Positions 25,385 to 36,733 of a stretch of 64,000 nucleotides of DNA are shown in pieces. Numbering within the stretch: position 1 is the stretch's first letter; every line of letters begins with the position of its first letter. The notes below the pieces were generated by a model, which was given only the letters and a program-made list of their open reading frames with translations, searched no databases and had not been told where the DNA came from. The stretch covers positions 41,333,798 through 41,397,797 of the forward strand of contig NC_023757.2 of assembly GCF_000499845.2 (NCBI RefSeq). The letters are read 5' to 3'. This DNA comes from Phaseolus vulgaris (Eukaryota; Streptophyta; Magnoliopsida; Fabales; Fabaceae). Position numbers and translations under genes: made by a program.

Positions 25385-27171
25385 AGAGTTGAGTTGTAAT
25401 GAACTTATTTTTATCTATTATTTTTTTTATTTGTTTGTAAATATAAGTATTGTATTTTTTATCAGATGTTATAAGATAGTTAATACGAGTTTTCAAAAGA
25501 TATCTATTAATATTTCATATTAAATATATATATATATATATTATATTTATTGATATTTGTATTAAATTTGGTTTATAGATTTGCCAATCATAATATTTGT
25601 ATTTTATTTTATACATATTTGTGTTAGGATAAATATTTATTTTAATAGCTTAGTTTGATACTTGTTGTTTATATGATGAACTTTTATGTACAGGAATGAA
25701 TAAATACAAGTTCAGGTACATGACAGGTACAAGAGTAACATTTAGAGGACAATAGAGATTTATTTTAGATTCTCTCTGCAAATAAAAATTGTATTCATAA
25801 ACATATTTATTATGTTTAAATAATATGTGAAATGTTTATAATGTATAAATGTCTTCTGTTGGGTTATATTATGAGTTATAGATTATGTTTTGTCAGGGTG
25901 ATAGAGATGTTATAACATTAATCAAATCAGTGCATGCATGCTTATATCAGACAAACAAACACTCAGAAAAAAATAGAAAAAAGTTGTCCTTTGGATAGAT
26001 TTGATAGAATTTTGTATATGAGTTGAATCTATCTTAGTTTGGCCTGTGATTGAGCACGAGGGTGAGCTTGCATGTACTGTAAAAATCTTTTCTCTAACAG
26101 TTTTTATGGATCTTTAGCTGATATGAAACTGTTGCTTATTTTAGACTTATTGAGAGTTACAAAAGGCTACGTGTGATGTATAGTGGCTACTTGGCTCCAC
26201 CGCTCTACGCCTACTCTCGTTAGACAGTGCCGTCGTGCTATTTGTCACTCCTACCACCCTACGAGACTGCCCCTAAAAATGGGTCATCAATATATGCACA
26301 GTTTTTTAGGTGACAGTATTTTTGTCATAAAAAAGTTGTCTCTACTGTGATGACCATTGCACCATAACTTCAGCCCCATGCTTTCATACACCAGACACCA
26401 ATCCTGCAGTATGTTTGTTTGTACTAATTATTCAAACACACCCTTCTGCACTTCTGTTATATGTTGGATCATAGTAGTCAAGAAACAATGAGAGGGAAGC
26501 TTTAAAAACCTTATGCAGTAAATTCAGACTATTTCATCAACTATTTTTTTAGATATAAAAAACACCAAATACTTATTATATTTGTGATTAATTTTGTTAA
26601 CGGATTATAAATTTGAAGGAAAAACTAAAAAGAAAACAAATGTTTTGATTGGATGTACAGTGTACTATTTTTTTTAATCAAATTTAAGTTGAGGACATAA
26701 TTCAATAATTTAAACATTTAAAATTAATTTTATTCAACTCATAGGTCACAAACAGCAAAGTAGAGCTAAATTGGATTGGACCATATATATAATACAATTA
26801 TTTGCCATCATGAATGAAGCAGATAAATAATCTTCATAAATGCAGCATGTGCAGATGTGTAATCAAAACTGCTGGTTGATGCTTTGCTCATTATCTTTCC
26901 TATTAAACATGTTTACAAAGGATGAAAGTGGTTTTTTTTCCAAACATCTCTAAGCCTGTGTTTGTTAAGGCATATATAAAAGATGGACATGGTGATTCAA
27001 ATGTTGAGTCCATACAGTGGTACACAGTTTCTAAAATATATAAAAGCATAAGCTCAAGCACTGTGATAGTTTAAACATTTAGGAAATAATTGACTCAAGG
27101 CTTAATTATTTATTTATGAAATAACAAGTACATCATTGATGTTGGTAGTACACTAAACAGTAAAATGAACA
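23313..27171. other. Intergenic, AT-rich, no gene recognised
   Basis: Low-complexity AT DNA. It includes a long AT microsatellite at 25330-25380, a smaller one at about 25526-25540, and an isolated GC-richer patch at 26160-26290 with no open frame. Confidence 0.5.
25330..25380. repeat. (TA)n microsatellite
   Basis: About 51 bp of uninterrupted TA dinucleotides. Confidence 0.95.
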
Positions 27172-27330
27172 ATATGAGAGAGATCAATTATACTATTTAG
27201 AGTTTATGTACTGCAAGATTGTATATATGAGAGGGATCAACATATTTAGAGTCTATGTACTGCAAGATATTGCATATATGAGAGGAATCAATTATACTGT
27301 TTAGAATTTATGTACTGCAAGATTGCATGT
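27172..27330 (+). repeat. Tandem repeat, three units of about 51-53 bp
   Basis: Three head-to-tail units begin with 'atatgagag' at about 27172, 27225 and 27275. Each contains 'gatcaa', a 'tttagag/aatt tatgtactgcaagat' block and ends near 'gtat/gcat'. Units differ by a few substitutions and small indels. Confidence 0.8.
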
Positions 27331-27468
27331 GTATGCGTCTCATATATGAAATTGATTGATGTTGATTTTTACTAATGCAATTTCTAACAAACCATAAGCA
27401 AAACATTATTCATGTATCTTTATTAAAAAAAATAATTCAATTATAATTTGTCTTATATGTGTTAGTTG

Positions 27469-27845
27469 TACTACAATAAAATCATAAAATAAAAACTAAT
27501 TTTTAGAAACCAAAATAATTAGTTGTAATATTAACTAAATTAAAAATCATTTTAGAAACTAAAAAAAGAATTAATTTTTAAAATAGTTTATATTATTATT
27601 AAATAGTTTCTAAATTGATATTTAATTAACAACCAAGGTTTTAACTACCCATCATTTAGTTTTTAAATTTTGTAGCAAAAACCTTGGTTGCTAATTATGT
27701 ACCAATTTAAAAACTATTTAAGAATAACATAAACTAATTTATAAACCAATTTTTTTTGTTTATAAAGTAATTTCTAATTTAGTTACTATTGTAATTAATT
27801 ATTTTGGTATCTAAATTAGTTTTATTTCATGATTTTATTGTAGTG
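27469..27845. mobile_element. CACTA-derived MITE, 377 bp
   Basis: Terminal inverted repeats are long: the right end read on the minus strand is CACTACAATAAAATCATGAA and the left end is tACTACAATAAAATCATAAA, with the first base changed from C to T. Pairing continues inward for tens of bases ('aaaactaattt', 'ccaaaataatta'), so the whole element can fold back, with a central 'accaaggtttt/aaaaccttggt' pair. A 3-bp direct duplication TTG flanks it (27466-27468 and 27846-27848), the size made by CACTA (En/Spm) transposases. It has no coding capacity and would need a transposase in trans. Confidence 0.85.
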
Positions 27846-29738
27846 TTGAGAAAGATGTAATTAAATATAATGTCAATATATACAGAGAAATCAATTCCCT
27901 CATTTACCACATGAAAATAAAGGTTAAAGACTCTATGATAGTAATGATAAGTTGATGAAGTAAAAAAAAAAAACTATTTTAAGTTATTTTTGTAGTTATT
28001 GTGCTGATTTCTTGAAAATGATAAAAAAATAGGAGACAAAGAGATAAAATTTATTATATAGCTATTACTCGTCTACCTTCCTTATTTGAAAATAGAGGAA
28101 CTTTTTATATGTGTATATTTTTATAAAATGTTATAAATATAAAAATGTTTTAAGCTTTATTATAACTAATAACTAATTTTACAATGTATATTTTTACATG
28201 AATGAAAGAAACAATAAGGAATATAATAAATGTGATTAAAGGAGAAGAAAGAAAAATATAAATTATAAAAGTGGTAATTTATTTAAAAATTTGGTGAAAT
28301 AAATAATATGATAAGATCCCGTGGTGATTTGAAATTGACTAGGTAGACATCATATAGGTTTATTCAGAAGTTGCATCAAGAAGGAAGACCCATGTGATTC
28401 AAATTGAAAGGTCAAGCACCAACGCCCATGCTTGTTTTCTTGCTTTATTCCATTTAAAATGACAGTGATACATGGTTGCCCAACCCTATATTATTTTAAT
28501 CATTTATTACATATGTTTATTACTAATTTATTATATAACTTTTTGCATTGGCTAGATTATTTCTTATTTTTTATGTAATTTAAATTAAAAAATTATAACA
28601 ATATATAAGATTATGTAAAAAGTACACACAATACAAATTATAAAATAATTAATATAAAAAAAATAAATAAATTGAGAAATATCTTTTTTGGTTAATTCTT
28701 ATATTAGATAAAATCTTCCAAATAAAATTATTTATCTAACTTAAAAAATATACAACTTCTAAAAAAAAATAAAAATGCTAAAAAAATAATTACTTTAAAA
28801 AAATTTAAAATTATAATTACACAATAACATATTTTACTTTAAAAGAAAAAAATTATTTATATAAAAGAATTATGTAATTATATTTTTATGTGAACTTACA
28901 TTTATTAATTAGTTTTTCATCTTATTTTTAAAAATATATCTAATTCAATAAGTCTATTTTAAAACTCGAAAGTTATAGACTAAAAATTAACATATATAAT
29001 ATTGACTAGCGATTTCTAATAAAGTCTTTTGTTCAAATCCCCTTTTCCTATACCATCATTTCTTTTACAATGTGCTATGTTAAAAGATAAATAAAGATAA
29101 TTAGAAACTACATTTGGAAGAAGATTAGGCAATAAATTTTTTGTTTTTGTTATTCTAAGACCAAGTGACATATCTACAAGTATGATATATAAACTTACTT
29201 AATTTTTAAATAATATATTATTAATAAAATAAAAATTATTGTAATTTATTACACTATCATATACTATTAATAAGTTTTATTGTAAAATATATATTTTTGT
29301 TTAAATTTTCTTGTGTATTATAAATTTTTTTATCATATAATAGTTTAAAATTTCATTTATTTCTTTTATATTTCTCGATATTTTTGGTAATTTTGTTAAT
29401 CAAAATGACAAATTACCCTAATTCAATAATTCTTTACATTTTCACCTCATTTACCCTCTCCTTTATATAGTTTGACAAAAGCAAAGGAAAAGAAAAAGTA
29501 ATATTACATGTTATATATATTTTTTAAAATTAACTATCACGATCTTTATAGCTACTTATACAAAGATATTACTATAAGAATTTAGATTGAAAATGATATA
29601 ATAATCTTTATATGATTGACCCATGATTTATTAAAACAATGGTAAAAGAGAGAAGAGAGGACAGAGAGTTTAGATTTGAGGAGAAAAAGAAAATTCATGA
29701 ATTTGGGTTTTGTTTGTTCAGAGAGGATAAAATCACAA
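27846..29738. other. Intergenic, AT-rich, no gene recognised
   Basis: Very AT-rich. A less AT-rich patch lies at 28310-28490. No coding or structured feature is evident. Confidence 0.5.
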
Positions 29739-29750
29739 CACTACGAGAAA
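29739..29750 (+). mobile_element. CACTA-type terminal motif
   Basis: 'cactacgagaaa' resembles the CACTACAAGAAA terminus of legume CACTA elements. The TRIM LTR begins three bases later, so the rest of the CACTA element cannot be followed. It may be chance. Confidence 0.3.
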
Positions 29751-29752
29751 TT

Positions 29753-29930
29753 TGTTGGAGATCCCACATCGACTAGAGATTAGAGCCTTTCATTGTATAT
29801 AAGTGGGTGCAAACCTCAACCCTATGAGCCGGTTTTATGGGGTTGAGTTAGGCCTAAAGTCCACTTCCTAATATGGTATTAGAGCCATTTCGAGCCTATC
29901 CTAGCGAATGTTTCTGTTGGGCCTAAACAA
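29753..29930 (+). mobile_element. TRIM retrotransposon, 5' LTR plus primer-binding site
   Basis: The LTR spans 29753-29873 (TGTTGGAGATCCCACATCGA ... ccacttcctaata). It is followed directly by TGGTATTAGAGCC (29874-29886), one mismatch from the initiator-tRNA-Met primer-binding site TGGTATCAGAGCC. The internal sequence 'atttcgagcctatcctagcg' continues to about 29925 and then departs from the other copies. No 3' LTR is seen, so the copy is truncated. It encodes nothing, as expected for a TRIM. Confidence 0.8.
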
Positions 29931-30930
29931 TTTTGTCTTCACTTGCTGCCGATACTCTTCAGTTTTCTATTGAGGTATATCCTGTAGAGGTACTCAAATC
30001 TCTCCAGACGTCAAAAAAAAAGGAAGCACGTGGTGGTTCACATGGAAGTTAACAACTCCTACTAACGTTAACAAAATGAATTGTAAACATAAAATAAAAT
30101 TAGAAAATAATATACAGAAAAGGATATGTTTGATAAATAATAAAACCATATTTAAGTTTTATTTAATTATCATACTTCATCTTCTTACGTTCACGTCAAA
30201 CATCAAGGTTTTTATAAGTCACAATTATAAACAATATTATCATCGTACTGAACTTTTCGACATTGTCGCCGTCTACCGCTCCCAACAGCACCACTACTTA
30301 TAAACTGTTTTTTACATCACTAATTATAGTTAGGATCTCTAAATTGTTATAATAAACATTTCTATATTTTATTCTTCATTCACTAACTTTAAATTTCTAC
30401 TGAATAATGAGAAAAAAAAAACTTATTACCATTTTTAATTAGTTATTTTTTTCTATTCAATTTGTTAATTAGTATATTTATTATTATATATAGTACTTTT
30501 TTATGTAAATAAATTATTGATAATTGAATTACTTTTTTAATATTAATTCAGAATCTATTTTAGTTGAAATTTAAGTTTATAGGTTCACTTACTATCATGT
30601 TCTTCTCAATTTATGTTATCGGTATGAAAAAGTGTGGAGGCAGATTAACTAAAAATAAAATAAAATAGGATATTGCAGGCCTTTGTCGAACTTGGATGTA
30701 GCCATTTGCGACTAGTATTGTTAGTAGAAGTATAGGATTATGAGGGGATGATTCAACACATTTGTCTTCTACATTATATCTATATATAAAATAAATGTTA
30801 ATTGAAAGAGACACCTTCGCAAATGGCAATGTAGGTCCTCTACCTATGTATAATGGATAAGTTTCTACTTCCTACCACATCACCTTTTTCAACACTTTTA
30901 ACATTTCCTGCTGCCTACTCTTCTAGGACA

Positions 30931-30955
30931 TACGTATACGTATACGTATACGTAT
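30931..30955. repeat. (TACGTA)n hexanucleotide repeat
   Basis: Four perfect copies of the self-complementary hexamer TACGTA. The array is itself palindromic and CpG-containing, unusual against the AT background. Confidence 0.9.
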
Positions 30956-31397
30956 AATGCAAGCACCACTCAAGCCACCAACAACATATTCATGTGCTCG
31001 TTAATTCCATATATTGTATCAAACTTCCTTCTATGATCTACCATTTGCATCATTCAACAATTAATAATATATATATATATATATATTCAATAATTCAGAT
31101 TTTTCAACTAATCAACAATGGATAGTTCTACAGAAAATATATCAATGATCATATGTTCTTCAGTGATCATATGTTTCACATCAGAAAAAATTAGAATATA
31201 TATGAACTTAGTCCTTTAATATTGTTACTTATAAGCATCAAATGAGTACTTTTTTTTATCCTTTATCAAATATATCGAAAATTTAATTTCATGAATCAAA
31301 CTCGTTCAAGAAACTTCATGCATCATACATAGATTACACATCATTCTTTTCTCTTGATTCTATCATTTAATAATAGCTACAAATTTATAATCTCACA

Positions 31398-31448
31398 TAT
31401 CTCTCACACACATACACACACGCACACACACACGCACGCACACACAAC
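31398..31448. repeat. (CA)n-rich microsatellite with CGCA interruptions
   Basis: CA dinucleotides interrupted by 'gcac' and 'cgcacg' units over about 50 bp. Confidence 0.85.
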
Positions 31449-31828
31449 ACTAACATTGAGCATTGAGCTTTTCATGGACGACATGATAGTCAATATTTAT
31501 ATGTTTGGTTCTTTCATGAAAAGTAGGATTTAAGTTGTGTCATGTAACTTGATTGTGAAGATCATGAAAAACATGAGTAAGTCATTGGTGTCTCACCTTT
31601 AGAGGAAAAACAAAAGATAGTAATTTGCTTTTTGGATTTTCAAGAAATGAAAAAGGTACTAATAAATATGCAAAGGCCAATAGTAGATTGTTTTGTCTTT
31701 GAACATAAATCCTAGTTAGAGTCAATAAAAACCTTCAATTGAATATCAGTATCAACATAAAAAATTAGGCCTTGTGCAAAATTAACTTTTATACTAGAGA
31801 ATGTGTTAAGCAATTTGATGGTGTTGAA

Positions 31829-32317
31829 TATTACGAAGTGGATTTAAGTCTAACTAAATATCATAAAATCGACTTATAAGGTAAGGTTTGCACCCACTTA
31901 TGTACTATGAAATGTTCTAATCTCTAGTCGATGTGGGATCTCCAACACACCCCTCACGCCGAGAGTAACAGCTCGTGCGTGAGATTACATATTATGGGTG
32001 GTCCGATAACGGCTCGATAGCGGGTGACCTGATAAGCCCAACAAACATTCGCTAGGATAGGCTCGAAAATGGCTCTGATACTATATCTTAGCAAGTTTTT
32101 GTTGAGTCTATCGTGTCACCCGCTATCGGACCGTTATCGGACCATCCATAATATGTTGTCCCACGCACGAACTGTCACTCTCGACGTGAGAGAAATGTGT
32201 TAGAGATCCCACATCAACTAGAGATTAGAGCCCTTCATAGTTTATATGTTGACGGAAACCTCGCCTCATAAGTCGGTTTTATGATGTTGAATTAGACTTA
32301 AAGTTCACTTCGTAATA
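31829..32317. mobile_element. Palindromic (inverted-LTR) TRIM element with 5-bp target duplication
   Basis: The left LTR (31829-31947) lies on the minus strand and the right LTR (32198-32317) on the plus strand. Both therefore present their '...cgtaata' (U5-type) end outward. The interior is also inverted: 'gtccgataacggctcgatag' at about 32000 pairs with 'ctatcggaccgttatcggac' at about 32122. A PPT-like purine tract abuts each LTR (read outward GGCGTGAGGGGTG on the left, GACGTGAGAGAAATG on the right). A PBS-like 'ggctctgatacta' lies near the centre on the minus strand at 32072-32084. The pentamer TTGAA is present immediately outside both ends (31824-31828 and 32318-32322). A normal element has direct LTRs; this one has two 3' halves joined head to head and yet a proper integration footprint. 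Confidence 0.85.
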
Positions 32318-33243
32318 TTGAACAAACTGACTAAAGAGATAGATACACGACAAAAAGTAATATTAGAACGTCTATTGGTTAGTTAAATAATCAAGTCATC
32401 CAACTCATATCGGTATGAGTTAGCATCATGGAAACAATATAATCCACCATGTAGTTCAACTTGATCAATCTATGTCAAAATTTTATTTTATTTTGGTTTA
32501 AGTGTCTAGATTGATCTACTCCAAGTTAAGTTTGCTGTATTTATGTTTTGTATGAATAAAATATTAATTGAATATAAAACTAAACATAAACATTAACCTG
32601 GGGCAATGAGTGAATAAGTTCGAATGGTAATTTTGAGTTTGTTTAGTTAAAAAAAGAAAGACAACATTTGTAATAAGGAACATATAGGCCCCTCAAAAAA
32701 TATATGATCGATTCTAATATAATAAATAGGAGGAAAAAGGAGAGAGGTATTTCTGAATGTAGTTGTCTATAAGTTTGTAATAAAACAGTGGTCAATTACG
32801 GCTCGTAGGACGCAAAAGACGCAAAGATGAGATCGAAGAAAATGTTTTGGAACTCATTTTTTCTGGAAACAAACGCTCAACAAGTGCCAACATGTCTGAA
32901 AGTAATTTATTTTGTTTTTTTTTTGTCGTACTAGATGCTTTTTCTAATCCAAACCAGTCACAAACTAGATCCGTTCATGATGTTTATGATTTGCTGACTG
33001 TGATTGATCTAATAAAAAAGTACGAATTTTCCGTTATATATTGTTTTCATAGTATATAAACAAAAATGTCTACTATTACCAAAAAAAAATAAAATTTGTT
33101 AGACTACACATCTAAATCTTATTAGTTAATCGTTATATGTAATTTCTGTAAATATAACTTCATGCATAATTGAATATTCATATTTTTAATTATTTTTTCA
33201 AACTTTTGTAATAGAAACAATTTTATACATGGAAATAAGGATC
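32318..33243. other. Intergenic, no gene recognised
   Basis: AT-rich. A 70-codon open frame at 32847-33059 has no recognisable motif. The final 11 bp (33233-33243) are the 5' copy of the LINE target duplication. Confidence 0.5.
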
Positions 33244-34759
33244 TCATGAAAATAATGCATATCTTCTTAAGCTTGCTTGGAACTTTGCTTATAGCGACAA
33301 ACCTTGGTCTTTACTCTTGAAAGCCAGGGTTCTTAAATCAAAATATGAATTTAGAACGGTTTATAGATCTTCCTCTCTCTGGCCTGGAATTAAGCAATTT
33401 TATTCTACCATACTTGACTATACTTCTTGGACTGTTGGTACAGGTTCTTTTATTAATTTCTGGAATGATAAATGGTGCTCTACTGCTTCTTTAGCAAATA
33501 TTGCAGGGTTATCTGATGGTGTTAGCATTCTGGATACAGTCTCTCAATTTTGGACAGGTTGTGATTGGAATATTCTCTTCTCTTTACAGCAGATGCCTCA
33601 TTTTTTTAATCATATAATAATTAGAGAGGAACAGGATATTCCTAATTGGATTCTAAATGAGTCTGGTCGTTTCACTCTTAAATCGGCTAGGACTTTTTTC
33701 TTGGAACCAGGAGTTCCAGGTGGTTGGGGTAAATTCATTTGGTCTTCATCTATTCCGCCTTCCAAAACTCTAGTACTCTGGAAAAATTTTCATGGGCGAC
33801 TTCCTACAGATCAACATATTCAGAATAAGGGTTTGCATATATGTTCTATGTGTTCGCTTTGTGAAAAGCAAGAGGAATCTATTCAACATCTATTTTTTGA
33901 ATGTTCTAACGCATTGCATATTTGGAGTTGGGTACGACAAATTTTTCTTACTTCTCATTTCTCTAATAAGGATGATCTACTTTCTTTTATTAAGAGTGAT
34001 GGTAGTCCTTTGGTTAAATTGATTAAGCTTGCGGTGATAACCTTTTCTATATGGATGATATGGCGTATGAGGAATTATGCTAGATTTCAGGATAAGATTA
34101 GGGTTTCTAAGGCTATTTTGATAATTAAAGATTTAACTTGTCTAGTGGGAAATTCGTCTAAAGCTTCAATGAAGAATGATATGTTGGACTTCAACGTGAT
34201 TAAGTTTTTCGGTATTAAGACTCGTAGTGGTAAAGTTCTTCGTCCTCTTCCTATTAGATGGGAATTTCCTTCACCAGGCTGGGTCAAAATTAATACTGAT
34301 GGGGCTGCTAGGGGGTATCCTGGTCTTGCTACTTGTGGAGGTATTTTTCGTGGGAGTATGGGAGAATTTATTGGTGCTTTTTCAGCGTTTCTTGAAGTTC
34401 AAACTGCTTTGGTTGCTGAGTTTTATGGAGTTATACATGCTATGGAGGAAGCTCAAAAAATGGGACTTACTAATGTCTGGCTTGAATGTGATTCTGCCTT
34501 GGTTTGTGCTGTGTTTACTGCTAGGACTAATGTTCCGTGGATGCTTCAGAATCGATGGAATACTTGTCTTAATTTTTGTGGGACAATCAGGTTTAGGGTA
34601 ACTCATATTTTTCGTGAAGGGAATGCGTGTGCTGATAAGTTGGCTAATTTAGGATTTATTCATAGAGAATCATTTCATTGGTATAATAGACTCCCAGCTA
34701 GTCTGTTCTTAGAATTCTTTATGAATAAGTATAATCTACCTATGTATCGTTTGTGTTAA
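33244..34759 (+). CDS. LINE ORF2 C-terminal part: zinc-binding RT region and RNase H, open
   Basis: The frame is open for about 505 codons from the truncation point to TAA at 34757-34759. It has no ATG at its beginning and would not be translated as a normal gene. The first part, 'AYLLKLAWNFAYSDKPWSLL', is the segment after the reverse transcriptase. The zf-RVT domain follows, with 'FTLKSARTFFLEPG', 'FIWSSSIPPSKTLVLWK', 'CSLCEKQEESIQHLFFECSN'. The plant RNase H (RVT_3) domain occupies the last about 160 residues with 'INTDGAARGYPGLATCGGIF', 'LVAEFYGVIHAM', 'WLECDSALV' and 'GNACADKLANLG', so the Asp-Glu-Asp-Asp catalytic set is intact. The lack of any stop suggests a recent insertion. Domestication is possible but not supported, because no promoter or start is evident. 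Confidence 0.85.
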
Positions 34760-34933
34760 CATATGGGTTTTGGTTTAGTCCCCCCATATTTTTGTATTTT
34801 CTTTCTTTTTTCTTTTTTTAATAATATTTTTTTTCATGTGATGACAAATGATTGTTGTTACTTGAGGTGTCAGCTTAGCTGAGATGTCAAGTTGCATAGT
34901 GATGCCTAACACGAAAACTTTATAAAAAAAAAA
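33244..34933 (+). mobile_element. 5'-truncated LINE with poly(A) tail and 11-bp target duplication
   Basis: The insertion starts abruptly inside the coding frame and ends in a run of about 12 A residues just before 34934. The sequence aaataaggatc occurs on both sides (33233-33243 and 34934-34944), an 11-bp target duplication whose first A residues merge with the tail. This defines a 1.69-kb insertion that lost its 5' part, including endonuclease and reverse transcriptase, by incomplete reverse transcription, typical of L1-type elements. Confidence 0.85.
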
Positions 34934-34944
34934 AAATAAGGATC

Positions 34945-35849
34945 GGAGTATCTCGAATACTTTAATTTTATTTTTTGATAAAAAAAGCAAATGTATATTT
35001 TGATCCACTCTTAATTTCTTTGTTAGTTAGGATTTTCTTTTTGTTACTAACTCTTCCTATAGGTCTTTTCTATCTATAATCCTTTCTTATTCCATTTTAT
35101 CTAAAAAAATTAATTTAAAAAATTACATCTAAGTTATTGCAAAATGTGATCCAAAAAAATTATGAGAGTGAAAACATTAATTTTTGCGGGTCAAAATAAC
35201 TTTTTTTTTAAAGGTAGTGTTTTTTTTCAAATTATAAAACTTACTAAGTTGCTGGTCGGGATAAGAACTCCTTTTTATTTTAAATTAAAGTCTGATAAAA
35301 AAAAAAATTCTATCACTAACAAAGAGTGTAATTTTTATCTAAAGAAGGACATATCGGTAAGACATCAAAGAGTGGATTGAAGTAGCAATTGACAAGTTGA
35401 AGTGCTAAGACATTTAGAGGAATAATACCTTTGAGTTTGACAAATACAAAGTAATGTATTGATGTATCTTGATTTATTAAAATGATTAACACTATTTGAA
35501 TATTGTAATGAATAATTTAATAAGTTTACTGTGGTTGATATCATACAACTCTTTATGAAGCTAACCATTCATGACAGGATAAATTTACTATCTTTTATTT
35601 ATGTATAAATATATGTCTCATAGTTAATAAATTTACAAGATATTTATTATATATTTTTTTAATCAGTAAAAAATAAAATTAAAATAAAAAAATATTTTTA
35701 AAATGTCTCAATCCTTATTAAAAAAACCAACATCCACAAAAAGATCATAAACAACCAAAACAATAATCACATTCATAAATAAAATAGGTATTTGAGTTGC
35801 TATAAAATTATGCAGTAAAAACTGCATAATTCCCTGAAAAAATGCATAG
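34945..35849. other. Intergenic, no gene recognised
   Basis: AT-rich sequence with poly(A) and poly(T) runs and no coding signal. Confidence 0.5.
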
Positions 35850-35960
35850 ATGACAGTGTTCATGCAGGTAAGCTATTCCTCTAGCTGCTGCACCAGCAAC
35901 ACCCTTGATTCTGGTAGGCCAATCCATAACTGGTCTATTTTCAGCATGGAGATGGTATGA
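35850..35960 (-). pseudogene. Receptor-like protein kinase fragment
   Basis: The minus strand encodes '[20 protein letters not shown]' followed by '[15 protein letters not shown]'. This is the alphaD-alphaE region of plant receptor-like kinases (PERK and related), just ahead of where the HRD catalytic loop should be. Homology stops at the His before that loop, and nothing resembling HRD or DFG follows. At about 37 codons it is a detached piece, perhaps one exon moved by a transposon. Confidence 0.75.
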
Positions 35961-36733
35961 TTTATATCTAAAGAAAATAAAATAAGGGAAATATTTTATG
36001 ATAATTTTAAAATATTTAGGATTGGCCAAAAACCAAATAAGTTATGCCTTACCTTAGATATATTTGCACCACAATTTTTTGTGTGTAGAAACTTTTTTTT
36101 AAAAAAATTGAGACCACAAGGAAGCGGGAAAACTGGTTCAAATATGTCAATGATGACAAACACAAATTGAAAAAACTAAAGAAAATTAGTGTCGTTTTTT
36201 TTATAAGTCAAAGGATGTATTATTAATCGTATGCCAGACAAAATAAGCAATTGTGCAAGAGAATTCAACAATGCATCACAGTCCAAAAATAACTAACCAA
36301 ACCAGAAAAAAAAAATAGTGCCAATATACTCGGGTAAATCTTCATACAAAAAATCTATGATTGAACTTTATCACCTGCTTTGTGAAAAAGGAAATTTCAA
36401 TATTTTTGCTCAATTTATTTTATTTTTGTGACGTAAATATGTTATTTTGAAAAGATATGTGGAGATGATATAACATTATCAAAGGGATGGATTTATAAGT
36501 TTTGAGTATATTGAAGAATATTGAGGAAATGAAGAGGGAAAGTTGCGAATAATGGAGAGGCAAAGAAGAGAGACATTATGGGTTCACTACTTTTCTTTCT
36601 CTTTTCCACACTAGACGGTCCCTACAATACCAATACGAATGTTTGCTTGTGTCTGCCATAGTTGTCATATATATATATATATGTTCCCTATCCTGCTAAA
36701 CCATCACATGAGAATGTGTTTTCTGTGAGTTTT
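35961..36733. other. Intergenic, no gene recognised
   Basis: AT-rich with a less AT-rich patch at 36570-36720 and a small AT run at about 36668-36681. Confidence 0.5.

Larger units (their letters stand above)
29931..31828. other. Intergenic, AT-rich with simple repeats
   Basis: Contains a (TACGTA)n run at 30931-30955, an AT run at about 31066-31086 and a CA-rich run at about 31398-31448. No gene is recognised. Confidence 0.55.

Noticed and set aside
31829..32317. Reading the palindromic TRIM as two independent solo LTRs
   Set aside because: Interior, purine tracts and a PBS-like site join them, and a single TTGAA pair flanks the whole unit while none flanks each LTR separately.
34227..34606. 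Alternative frames inside the LINE
   Set aside because: Overlap the RNase H domain in other frames and show only hydrophobic or low-complexity translations.
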